Part shown: positions 15,917-24,202 of the stretch, in pieces
Layout: every line of letters begins with the position of its first letter
How positions within the stretch are numbered: position 1 is the first letter of the stretch
From: Brevundimonas sp. UBA4609
Lineage (GTDB): Bacteria; Pseudomonadota; Alphaproteobacteria; Caulobacterales; Caulobacteraceae
Direction of reading: 5' to 3'
NCBI GenBank assembly: GCA_002386585.1
Contig: DGIZ01000167.1
Location: 2,216-45,310, forward strand
DNA: 43,095 nucleotides
Position numbers and translations under genes: made by a program
The notes under the pieces: generated by a model
The model's database searches: none
What the model was told of the DNA's origin: nothing
The model's input: only the letters and a program-made list of their open reading frames with translations

Positions 15917-16390
15917 TCAAACCTTGGGCGGATCGCCTAGGTCCACCTTGTGGAGCACCCGCTTTTCATCTCCGTATCCGATGACGACCTGCCACTTAGT
16001 GAAAGCCGCGCCGCCTTCTCCCTCAGGAAGACCCGATCGCACGGCAATGGGCAAAGAGCGGCCAAAAGAGTGCTGTGATGTCCCGCGAATGGTTAGCTTA
16101 GTTCCTTCCCTGACCAGAACCCCCGCGTGATTGCCGTGGACTTCGGGGTTGTAGAGGCTCGCTTCATCGACCTCGATACGGACATCAGGGACGATCACTC
16201 CTCCCCAGCGGTCAGTGCCTTTGACGGCGAAAAACCGAAACCCGTCCTGAGGCCAAAGAACTACTGCCGTTGGCTCTTCCTCACCCTCACAGATCAGGAC
16301 GACCGACTCGTACTTTCCCCGAGGCAGAACGATGCTGCCCGGTGGGGCATTTTCGACGTTTCCGACGGTAAATTCTTCGGGCGACAGCAT
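15917..16390 (-). CDS. Hypothetical partner of the TIR protein
   Basis: I do not recognise this 157-residue protein. It is acidic and glycine-rich with predicted beta strands (PRGKYESVVLICEGEEE, FRFFAVKGTDRWGGVIVPDV, HAGVLVREGTKLTIRG) and has no signal peptide or membrane segment. It begins 1 nt after the TIR gene's stop codon, so the two are co-translated. The tight pairing suggests an immunity, sensing or regulatory partner for the TIR protein. Confidence 0.6.
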   Translation of the reverse strand: MLSPEEFTVGNVENAPPGSIVLPRGKYESVVLICEGEEEPTAVVLWPQDGFRFFAVKGTDRWGGVIVPDVRIEVDEASLYNPEVHGNHAGVLVREGTKLTIRGTSQHSFGRSLPIAVRSGLPEGEGGAAFTKWQVVIGYGDEKRVLHKVDLGDPPKV

Positions 16391-16391
16391 C

Positions 16392-17357
16392 TCACCAGCC
16401 TTGTTGAAGGGGACGGATCAGCATGTCCCAGAAGAATTCCGCTCCGCCCTCAAGCGACAGCTTCGGATCGCGCTCACCACCCATGAAGGCCATACCCATC
16501 GGACGGAGATACATCGCTTGGTCATCAGCCTGAATGGATAGCGACTCGTTCAAGGAGTTGCTGTCTGAGGAATGGCCTTGCAGGTAGTTGATGCCGCCAC
16601 CCAGCGCGCCGCCTCCCATGTAGATGGTGCAGCGCGCGACGTCTTTTCCATTTCTGTAGATCGTCGCGTGAAAGCGATTGGCGTCAACGCGCCGAAACGA
16701 ACCTTCCACGCCTCGGTTTCGTTGCCCGAGCTCATTGAGGGAGTTCTCGAAGAACCGGGCGATAAAATCGAACGCTTCCGCCTGGAACTGGTCTTTGTCT
16801 TTCTGCGTGAATGACTTTGCCATTCGCAGATTGCTGGAACGAGGCCCGGACTCGATGGCGGGCATAGCCGCCGGTGCTGCCGGAGCACACACTTGCGCTG
16901 CTGGAGTGCTGGCCTTCTTGACGAGATTTTCGACAGCGCCTCGCACTGCCTTCGCTACTTGCAGGAAGGCCTCATCGGTGTCCGGCCACTGTGTGATTGG
17001 CTTACCGTCGCGCGGTGTCGCATTGAGTTTGCCGAACGGCGCATGATGCCAATCGCAGGCTCGAAGAATTACTGGGATGACGACGGCTTCTCCTGCCGCG
17101 TGGCGCTCCATCGCCCGCTTCATCTCGATCTCGTAGCAATAGTCAGATGCGATGAAATCAGGGCTGACGAGAAGGAGGATGATTTCGTCGCTGTTGATGT
17201 GCTCATCGATGGCGTGATCGATGTTCTCGCCCGCGCCGATCCTGCGGTCATGCCAGGTCTCGATCACGCCTTGGCGCTTGAGCATGGCGAGCTGCTTTTC
17301 GAGCTGATCCCTCAGCCCTTCATCAGCATGCGAGTATGAGAAGAATACGCTCGGCAA
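16392..17357 (-). CDS. TIR-domain protein (putative defence NADase)
   Basis: This 321-residue protein has an N-terminal TIR domain (about residues 2-140: PSVFFSYSHADEGLRDQLE, then SPDFIASDYCYEIEMKRAME). The glutamate in YCYEIEM is at the position of the catalytic Glu of bacterial NAD-cleaving TIR enzymes. A proline/alanine linker (about 155-175) leads to a C-terminal domain of about 140 residues (EAFDFIARFFENSLNEL, FRRVDANRFHATIYR, LSLEGGAEFFWDML) shared by a group of TIR proteins, whose function is not known to me. I choose the TTG at 17357 because AGGAGC lies 6 nt upstream and it gives MPSVFFSYSHAD; an ATG at 17402 has no ribosome site. NAD depletion upon phage sensing is the likely role. 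Confidence 0.82.
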   Translation of the reverse strand: MPSVFFSYSHADEGLRDQLEKQLAMLKRQGVIETWHDRRIGAGENIDHAIDEHINSDEIILLLVSPDFIASDYCYEIEMKRAMERHAAGEAVVIPVILRACDWHHAPFGKLNATPRDGKPITQWPDTDEAFLQVAKAVRGAVENLVKKASTPAAQVCAPAAPAAMPAIESGPRSSNLRMAKSFTQKDKDQFQAEAFDFIARFFENSLNELGQRNRGVEGSFRRVDANRFHATIYRNGKDVARCTIYMGGGALGGGINYLQGHSSDSNSLNESLSIQADDQAMYLRPMGMAFMGGERDPKLSLEGGAEFFWDMLIRPLQQGW

Positions 17358-17402
17358 GTTAGCTCCTGTCTGGCCTATCAATGTGATGCGGGATGCGTTC
17401 AA

Positions 17403-17859
17403 GGCAAGCCTCTAGGGCACCTTTTGTTCTGGTTGTTCCATACGAGTTCGGGCGGGCGCTTTCTGGCGCTCCTTAATGGGCAGCTTTCCGGGACATCCCG
17501 GAAGCTCAGGGTCGTTGCAGAGCCGCAGCACCGTTTGACCGATGCATCACCAGCCGGAGCCTCCGGACTCTCAACACCCATGGCCGAAGGGGCCTTCAGC
17601 GCCGCCTTCTGGGCTTACCAAGGCGCCCGCCGCCCATGGCCCCTGTGCCAACCCTCCGCGGATTGGATGCCGGCAGGACTTTCGCGTCTTGCACCACGAC
17701 GAGGGACCATTCCTCGACTTCTTGGGGATGGAACCGGAAGTTGACGTGGAAATATCCCAGTTTGCGCCCCTAGGGTTGAGACTCCTCAGGCCGACTCACT
17801 CCAAATTACAGATCAGTACAGAGTCAAGAAGTTGAATGCTGATGCCTTAGGAGACGAAA
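17403..17859. other. Divergent intergenic region, TIR operon / helicase
   Basis: This ~457-bp stretch lies between the leftward TIR operon and the rightward helicase and should contain both promoters. No reading frame here has a ribosome site plus protein-like composition; a 106-residue plus-strand frame at 17424 is Pro/Arg/Ala-rich and looks random. AGGAGA at about 17850 serves the helicase GTG. I see no tRNA or strong terminator. Confidence 0.5.
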
Positions 17860-20800
17860 GTGAGTCTGATTACGGAGTGGCGGGGCGAGATCGACCTGCC
17901 TGCGCTGCCGGAGCGCAAAATCAAAGTCGGAGGGAATACCGTCTATCAGCGGCTGTTCCCCGGCCATCTCACGAAAGCCCGCATCGGGCCGTCACCGTTT
18001 CCTAACTTCGATCTCGTCACGACGAGTCTGGAGCCTCCATATCAGCAGGCGCTGCTACGACGGAAAGCCAACGTCCGGAAACCTGAGACACCACTCCCAA
18101 TCCTGCGTTCGCCCGACGCGTTGGGAGGTCCCGAACTGCCCGCCACGCTCAACGTCCAATGGGAGGCGTATGGCGAACTGGAGACCTATGCCCTGACGCC
18201 AGAAACGGTGCTTGAAGCGTGGGACAACAAGTTCGAGTTCAATACGGAGAACGAGGCCAGAGGGCTTCTAGGACTCCGAACGCCCCAGATCGGTGCGCTG
18301 CACGCGATTGCCGCACACTTCTCAGTCGGGAAGGAGTTTGAGCCAGCGACTGTCGTGCTTCCCACCGGCACCGGCAAAACGGAGACCATGCTGGCGACGC
18401 AGATCTATCGCCAGCTTACTCGTACGCTAGTCCTAGTGCCCAGCGATACGCTGCGGGGGCAGATTTCTAAGAAGTTCCTTAGCCTCGGCGTCTTTCCGTA
18501 TGAAGCCGCCGTCGTACCTGTAGAGATCGCTCGACCGCGCGTAGCCGTCATCACGACTGCCATTCGCACCGCCGACGAAGCCAGGCAGATTTTGGCGGAA
18601 GCCAACGTCATTGTGGCGCTTCCCAACGTCATGGAGGTGTCTTCCGAAGAGGCGCTAAAGGTTCTCACTGAAGGCTGCTCCGACCTCATCGTGGATGAGG
18701 CGCACCACATCGCAGCCAAGACCTGGGAAAAGGTTCGGGAGCGTTTCGCGAAGAAGCGTATCCTTCAGTTCACAGCCACCCCGTTCCGGAACGACAAGCG
18801 GCGGATCGATGGGAAGATCATCTTCAACTACAAGCTTGGGGATGCTCAAGAGGCTGGCTACTACCGCCAGATCAACCTGAAGACGGTTGAGGAATATGGC
18901 GATGAAAATAACCGCGACCGAGCCATTGCAAAGGCGGCGGTTGAGGCTCTCAAAAATGACCGGGAAGTACTGAAGAAAGACCACCTGCTGATGGCGAGGT
19001 GCATCTCGATTCCGCGCGCCGAAGAGGTCGTGAAAATCTATCGTGAGCTCGCACCCGAATATAAGCCGGTCTTGGTTTACTCCGGGTCAGGCCGGGTCAC
19101 AGCTAACCGAGAAGCGCTCGATCAACTCCATGATCGAGGCGACGACGGCGCGCGGATTGTCGTATGCGTCGATATGCTGGGCGAAGGTTATGACCTGCCC
19201 TACCTGAAGATCGCGGCGCTCCACGACACCCATAAATCTTTGGCGATCACCCTTCAGTTCATCGGCCGCTTCACGCGGAAGGGTGATCCTGGGAAGATTG
19301 GTGAAGCCACCGTCGTCACCAATCTCGCTGACGCGAAAGCCGAGCAGAAACTCGCTGATCTGTACGCAGAAGGTGCGGATTGGGATGGGCTGATCAAGCG
19401 ACTGAGCGAAGAGCGGATCGAAGAGGAGCTTCGGCTTCAAGACGTGGTGTTCGGCCTGCGCGAGCATGGCGATCTTGGAAGTCAGCTTTCCCTTTGGAAC
19501 CTACGGCCAGCGCTGTCCTGCCAATATTTTCGTACCAAATGCGATGAGTGGAATCCGCTAGAGTACAAGACGGTTCTGCCTGCCACGGCTGAGAGCTGGT
19601 ACGCTTACAGCCCGGAAGACGACACTCTGGTCGCGGTCGTCTGTCGCGCGGCGGACGTGAATTGGGGCAGCTATCAGAACGTCTTGGACACGATCTATGA
19701 CCTGCTGATTCTGAGGTGGGACAAAGAGGAGAAGGTGCTTGCGCTTTATGCAAGCGACTATGACGCCCTTCGATCCGACAAGATGGCAGTGGCGGTGACC
19801 GACGAGGAAACCGAGCTGGTTTCAGGCGACGCAGTGTTCCGCATCTTGAACAATGTTGAACTCCCTTTGGTGAAGAGCCTGGGATCGTCGCAGAAGGGAG
19901 AGGCGATCAGTTTCACCTCGTACTTCGGATCGAACGTGACCGAAGGGCTGACCAAGATCGATAAGAAGGAATCCGCGCTGAACAACCTCGCCTGCATCGG
20001 CTACGAGAACGGCGACAGGGTTTTGTGGGGCGGCGCGCAGCGGCGCGGAAAGATCTGGCAACAGAAGGGCGGATCGATTGCAGATTGGATTACGTGGACC
20101 AAAACGACTGGGCGAAGGTTTCGTCAGAGGTGGCTCCTGCGACCAATCTGCTCGACGATTTCCTGCGACCCATCCGGCTCAAAAAAGCATACGCCCTTCA
20201 CCCCATATCGGCTCAGTGGGGCGAGCAGGCACAGCTCAGGATCGCAGCCCAATTCGTCCTGTTTGGCGCGGTCGAAGTGCCGCTCTTCCAAGTCGATGTT
20301 TCATTGGGTGATGCGGAAGCAGGAAAGCCCATCCCAATTGTCCTTCAGACGGAGAGCCAGAGGTCGGAGTATATTTTGAAGATCGAGGATGGTTTGCCGG
20401 GCGGTTATCGCTACGAGCACGTCTCCGGCCCGACGCTGAAGTTCAAAGTGAACAAGGCCGACCCAATCGACTTGATTGAGTATCTGCGGAAAGACCCGTT
20501 CATCGTTCGGTACGTCGATGGCTCGTCATCCTACAATTGCTACCACATCCCCGTGGAGCTCGACGCAGGCGACTTCGACGTCGCGAGACTGGAAAGCTGG
20601 GAATGGGGCGTTCCTCTCAATAAGGAGTCAATGGGGAAGGCTGGTGATCGCAACACGATCCAGTACCGCACCTTCGAAAAAATCAGAGACGACTACGATT
20701 TCATCTTCAACGACGATGGGTCTGGCGAGGCCGCCGATCTTGTGTGCTTCAAGGACGTTGATGAGAAGACAATCCGCCTCACACTCGTGCACTGCAAAGG

Positions 20801-21158
20801 CGCTGTTGACGGGCGGGTCTCACGCAGGATCGAGAATTTCTACTATGTCTGCGGCCAAGCCCAGAAGAGCATTGGTGCGAAGCACGGTGGGATGAAGCGG
20901 CTGGCCGACAATCTACGGCGGAGGCAAGAGACGTGGGCACGGGAGGGGAACACCCGCTTCCTCAAGGGCGACTACAAGACCCTCCAGTTCTTCACCGAGA
21001 AAGCTCGCCGCGCGAAGCTGGAGTTCGAGATGATTCTCGTACAGCCAGGCGGTTCAGCATCGGACATCAACCCTGATGCGCTGAAGCTTCTGGCCACCAC
21101 CGAGGTCTATCTCTTCAAGACCACCAATGCAGACTTCCGGGTGATCCTCTCGCCCTAG
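17860..21158 (+). CDS. Large SF2 DEAD/DEAH-type helicase, one-base frameshift
   Basis: The gene encodes a ~1099-residue superfamily 2 ATPase if one base is restored. Motif I is VLPTGTGKTE (about residue 167), motif II DEAHH (about 278), motif III FTATPFR, and motif VI QFIGRFTRKGD (about 465). The reading frame breaks at 20110-20112, where GGG stands for an expected GGGG: the first frame reads WTKTTG and continues as nonsense to 20379, and the next frame resumes with AKVSSEVAPATNLLDDFL. Total length plus one base is exactly 1100 codons. The C-terminal part (about 950-1010) has DLVCF, then LVHCK and FYYVCGQAQKS, a pattern like a diverged PD-(D/E)XK nuclease. The GTG start follows AGGAGA. Long helicase-nuclease fusions in islands are usually anti-phage proteins. 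The frameshift may be a sequencing error or real inactivation. Confidence 0.82.
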
Positions 21159-21164
21159 CGAGGG

Positions 21165-22154
21165 CTAGAATGGGATGTCGTCCCACGCCCCTGTTTGGGT
21201 TGTGGGCGGTGGTGGAAGTGCTCCGGGAGGAAGAGGTAGGCTGGAGGTCACATAGAGGTTCAGGATGTCGTCGCGATCCATGAACATGATCTGGCTGCGT
21301 TTGTTCTGATCGAGCTTGCCGCCCAGCCAGTTTCGAGCAGCCTTGGTGATCTCTCCACCCGCAACGATCAGAGCGTGATCGACCAGCACTTTGCGGTTCA
21401 CTTCCGGATCGAAAATCTCATGGCCGAGCATCATGAGAACCTGGTTGTAGATTTCGGCCATGTTGGCGTTTCCGTCCTTGGAAACGCCGCTTGAATCCAG
21501 CTTCCCCTTCTTCGCCTGAAGGCCGAAGTAGATGACATGGAGCGTTGGCAGTGTGAATCTCATCCACACGTCCTTGCCGTACTCCAGCGACTTGTCCTTG
21601 TGCCCTGCCGCTGTGATCCGGTGGAAGCCAAGCTGACGAAATAGTGGAAGCAACACCTCCTCGATCAACTCATCCTCAGAGCATTTCCCGAGGTAGGCAG
21701 TGAGCTGTTCGCGCTTCTTCAGCTCGGATGGCGTGAATGGACGATGAGGATTGATCACTTCCGAGATTGTGCGGGTCGCCACGTGCCGGAACTGCGCAAT
21801 CCCGTTCTCGTCGTAGAAGACCTCGAAACCCTCACGTTTGAGCGGAATGTTCATCGCGGCCAGCGCCAACGAACGGTCCTCATCGCCTTCGGAGGGGTCC
21901 CGTTTGTCCAATAGGACACGAAGCACTCGGGAAAAGTTATTTGGCAGAATGCTGGAAGATGGGGAGGGCTCTGCCAGAAGGTCAGTCAATACACCCACTG
22001 TCCAAGACCAACGTGTTGAGCCATCATGGACATATTCAAGGTCGCACTCTTCAAAGAAGCGCGTGATGTAACTGCTTGAGCGGTAGGTGAAATACTCCGC
22101 ATCGCCGATCACCATTTCGGCTAGCGCTCTCATGTTTCGGTCTCGGAACTTCAT
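21165..22154 (-). CDS. Restriction-endonuclease-like (PD-(D/E)XK) protein
   Basis: This 329-residue protein shows a nuclease-type core at about residues 170-215. A helix with EDELIEEVLLPLFRQLGFHR is followed by GHKDKSLEYGKDVWMRF (catalytic D) and YFGLQAKKGK (Q-x-K in place of E-x-K, as in Mrr-like enzymes). The C-terminus is proline-rich and ends DDIPF. The ATG at 22154 (MKFRDRNMRALAEM) is preferred over an upstream TTG at 22193. The gene converges on the helicase, with only 6 nt between the stop codons, so the two may be one functional unit even though they are on opposite strands. Confidence 0.7.
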   Translation of the reverse strand: MKFRDRNMRALAEMVIGDAEYFTYRSSSYITRFFEECDLEYVHDGSTRWSWTVGVLTDLLAEPSPSSSILPNNFSRVLRVLLDKRDPSEGDEDRSLALAAMNIPLKREGFEVFYDENGIAQFRHVATRTISEVINPHRPFTPSELKKREQLTAYLGKCSEDELIEEVLLPLFRQLGFHRITAAGHKDKSLEYGKDVWMRFTLPTLHVIYFGLQAKKGKLDSSGVSKDGNANMAEIYNQVLMMLGHEIFDPEVNRKVLVDHALIVAGGEITKAARNWLGGKLDQNKRSQIMFMDRDDILNLYVTSSLPLPPGALPPPPTTQTGAWDDIPF

Positions 22155-22341
22155 GTTCTGACTCTGCCTGAAGTAGCCCGAAATTCGCAACAAATCTTAG
22201 GGCTTTGCCCCAGCCCACATTCAAGATGCTTTCCGCCCGGCTTCCAGCCGGGTCCCCGCGAAGGATCTTGGACACTTGCACCTTATTCTCGCCGAAAGGC
22301 AGGGATTGCGGCTGCAATCCTGTCCTTCAGACAAAGAAATA

Positions 22342-22365
22342 GCCGCCCGTCTGGGGCTGGGCGGC
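22342..22365 (-). terminator. Rho-independent terminator of the 30-residue peptide unit
   Basis: Arms GCCGCCC (22359-22365 read on the minus strand) and GGGCGGC (22342-22348) enclose a 10-nt loop and are followed on the minus strand by TATTTCTTTGT. It lies 24 nt after the stop of the small peptide gene at 22389. Confidence 0.6.
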
Positions 22366-22388
22366 CTGTAGGCGGTTGTTGTTTAGGG

Positions 22389-22481
22389 CTATTCGCGTGC
22401 CCAGCACACGCTGCTGAGTTGGGTCTGAGCGGTTATGAGAACGAGCAGGGCGGTCGTTGCAGCTTGGACAGCGCGGATCAT
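22389..22481 (-). CDS. 30-residue hydrophobic peptide, possible type I toxin
   Basis: I do not recognise this peptide. It starts MIRAVQAATTALLVLITAQ and ends in SSVCWARE, so one short hydrophobic helix is followed by a Cys-Trp-Arg tail. GGAGA lies 8 nt before the ATG (22481-22479), a GC-rich hairpin AGCCGGA/TCCGGCT (22495-22512) could hide the ribosome site, and a terminator follows. A tiny hydrophobic peptide in its own structured transcription unit resembles type I toxin genes, but no antisense RNA gene has been identified. It lies between the nuclease gene and the mobile mystery pair. Confidence 0.4.
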   Translation of the reverse strand: MIRAVQAATTALLVLITAQTQLSSVCWARE

Positions 22482-22564
22482 GGCTTTGTCTCCAAGCCGG
22501 AGGATTCCGGCTCAGTAGGCCTTATGCCTCACATTCTCAGGGCTTGGGGGATCACCGCTAGATC

Positions 22565-22683
22565 TGATAGTTTATGCGCTATCAGATAAATCTTTTATGA
22601 TAGGTCATAAACTATCAAACTATGGACATTTGATACGAGTTGGGCTATTATCTCTTAGAAGGATGATAGATCATGAGCTATCA
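22565..22683 (+). promoter_or_regulatory. Four phased operators before mmyA
   Basis: Four 20-bp sites of the form TGATAG-N8-CTATCA start at 22565, 22598, 22631 and 22664, exactly 33 bp apart. Sites 1, 2 and 4 have perfect arms; site 3 (22631-22650) is degenerate (TGATAC and CTATTA). Site 4 overlaps the mmyA ATG at 22673. Three helical turns place all sites on one DNA face, as expected for cooperative binding by the HTH protein MmyA. Binding at the last site would block both transcription and translation initiation. Confidence 0.8.
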
Positions 22684-23143
22684 AAACGAACGCGAAGCAC
22701 TAGCCAGAAAGCATCTGGACAAGCAGCTTTCCGAAATCCGGCTAGGCGCATTTAGCAAGCCGCCGAAAGGCTGGTTGCGCGCAGTGCGCGATGCGCTGGG
22801 GCTTACGACACGCCAACTTGCCGAGCGCATGAACAAGGCGCAGCCCAGCATCACCGCACTCGAAAAGAACGAGGCGACAGAGTCCATTACGCTGAAGAGC
22901 TTGCGAGAGGCTGCCGAAGCACTCGACTGCCAACTCGTCTATGCCATCGTGCCAAAGGACTCCCTCGACGCCACGGTGCGGAAGCAGGCTCGCAAAGCTG
23001 CCGAAGCGCGGCTCCGGCGCATCAATCATACGATGAGCCTGGAGGCGCAGGGCGTGAGAAAGCCCGAGCTCGAAGCCGAGTTGGATAGGCTCACCGATGA
23101 AATCCTGCGGACTGGCGGCAGTCGCTTGTGGGAGGATGCGTGA
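22673..23143 (+). CDS. mmyA: Mobile mystery protein A (HTH antitoxin/regulator)
   Basis: This 156-residue DNA-binding protein matches the mobile mystery protein A family, always found beside a Fic-domain protein in mobile DNA. The helix-turn-helix spans about residues 38-75 (DALGLTTRQLAERMNKAQPS, then ITALEKNEA), followed by a segment typical of this family (LDCQLVYAIVPKDSLDATVR). The C-terminal part is a charged helix. It overlaps mmyB by GTGA and is preceded by AGAAGGATGATAG, with the ATG inside operator 4. The likely roles are autorepressor of the pair and antitoxin for the Fic enzyme. Confidence 0.88.
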   Translation: MSYQNEREALARKHLDKQLSEIRLGAFSKPPKGWLRAVRDALGLTTRQLAERMNKAQPSITALEKNEATESITLKSLREAAEALDCQLVYAIVPKDSLDATVRKQARKAAEARLRRINHTMSLEAQGVRKPELEAELDRLTDEILRTGGSRLWEDA

Positions 23144-23730
23144 GCGATCCTCTGTTTGATGCCGAGGATGATGCCGCGACTCCGCTCACCCCAGACGAGC
23201 GGGCGCAGCTCATTCCGACCTACATCACGACCCGCGCACAACTGAACGAGGCAGAGCAAGCGAATATCGCAGACGCTGATCTGTGGGCATTTAGGCGCAA
23301 GCGAGATGTGCTGAACGAGGCCTTTCTGCTGAACCTCCACAAGCGGATGCTGAATGGCGTCTGGAAATGGGCGGGCTCCTTCCGCCAGACCGAGCGCAAT
23401 ATCGGGATTCAGGCATACCGGATCGGGGTGGAACTGCGGCAGTTGCTAGACGACGTGCGCTATTGGGTGGAGCACCAGACGTTCTCGCCAGATGAAATCG
23501 CCGTCCGCTTCCACCACCGGCTTGTCTTCATTCACCCGTTCCCGAACGGGAACGGGCGTCATGCTCGTTTGGCAGCCGACCTGTTGGCAGTGCAACTCGG
23601 CCAGGAGCGGTTTAGCTGGGGAAGCGCCAACCTCGTGACTGCCGATGAAACGCGCGCCACTTACGTGGCGGCGCTGAAAGCGGCCGATGCTCATGACATC
23701 GGCCCGCTGCTGGCGTTCGCTAGATCGTGA
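23140..23730 (+). CDS. mmyB: Mobile mystery protein B (Fic-domain toxin)
   Basis: This 196-residue Fic-fold enzyme carries the full catalytic motif HPFPNGNGRHAR (residues 132-143), which transfers AMP or a related group to a protein target. It belongs to the mobile mystery protein B family. The upstream part (ANIADADLWAFRRKRDVLNE, WKWAGSFRQTERNIGI) is family-typical. GTG at 23140 is used because GGAGG precedes it by 4 nt and it gives MSDPLFDAEDD; it overlaps the mmyA stop. An upstream GTG at 23128 is less likely. The 3' end overlaps the convergent 58-residue ORF by 11 bp. No inhibitory (S/T)xxxE(G/N) helix is obvious in this protein, so inhibition should come from MmyA. Confidence 0.88.
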   Translation: MSDPLFDAEDDAATPLTPDERAQLIPTYITTRAQLNEAEQANIADADLWAFRRKRDVLNEAFLLNLHKRMLNGVWKWAGSFRQTERNIGIQAYRIGVELRQLLDDVRYWVEHQTFSPDEIAVRFHHRLVFIHPFPNGNGRHARLAADLLAVQLGQERFSWGSANLVTADETRATYVAALKAADAHDIGPLLAFARS

Positions 23731-23896
23731 GATCACGGCTGACGAGTTCGGCCTGGATCAGTTCGAATGCACGCACAGCTTCGTTGAAATGAGTTGCAAG
23801 ACGCCCGACTCGGGCAGCGCGGTTAGCTTCGCGGAACAGGCCACGCAGTTCGGTCTCGGATTTGGCGTGTAAACAGTTCGGGGTCAGCTTGAACAC
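23720..23896 (-). CDS. 58-residue conserved-looking small protein
   Basis: I cannot name this protein. It begins MFKLTPNCLHAKSETELRGL and continues as a helix (FREANRAARVGRLATHFNEA). The GTG start at 23896 follows AAGGAGGCGAC, a strong ribosome site 4-5 nt away. Similar short proteins of this start sequence are, as I recall, found on alphaproteobacterial plasmids and islands, which I could not check here. It overlaps the convergent mmyB gene by 11 bp. Confidence 0.6.
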   Translation of the reverse strand: MFKLTPNCLHAKSETELRGLFREANRAARVGRLATHFNEAVRAFELIQAELVSRDLTI

Positions 23897-24202
23897 CGTC
23901 GCCTCCTTGGTGGCGGCTCGGGATTGAGCCGCGATGTGAGACGTGCCGATCAGGTGCAGACCTAGTGCATCACCAAGATCGAAACGGAGTGGAGAAGGCG
24001 GAGCCTTGCAGCGGTGCCTGCATCAGAACCACACAGACGAAATCGCAGCTCAGAAGCCAAAACTGTCAAGGGTTTGGTGAAGCGCCGCCCGGCCGGGGGG
24101 ATGCAAGGGGGGCGCGCAGCGCCCCCCTTGCCAAGATGAGCGTGGTACTGCCGCGCACATCTTGCGGCTCGTCTTATTACAGTCGGACCCTATCTCAAGC
24201 GA
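23897..24202. other. Intergenic region with GC-rich hairpin
   Basis: This 306-bp stretch has no supported gene. It holds the promoter region for the leftward 58-residue ORF and the rightward zinc-ribbon gene, and the 13-bp-stem hairpin at 24103-24131. Confidence 0.5.
24103..24131. repeat. 13-bp-stem GC-rich hairpin
   Basis: Arms GCAAGGGGGGCGC (24103-24115) and GCGCCCCCCTTGC (24119-24131) pair perfectly around a GCA loop. The arms contain G6/C6 runs and no T-run follows. Such sites occur in mobile alphaproteobacterial DNA; whether this is a transfer, recombination or RNA structure is unknown. Confidence 0.6.

Noticed and set aside
17424..17744. 106-residue plus-strand frame before the helicase
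   Set aside because: No ribosome site or family; probably a chance frame in a control region.
22194..22317. Minus-strand 88-residue frame upstream of the nuclease gene
   Set aside because: It overlaps the nuclease gene in another frame and has no ribosome site.
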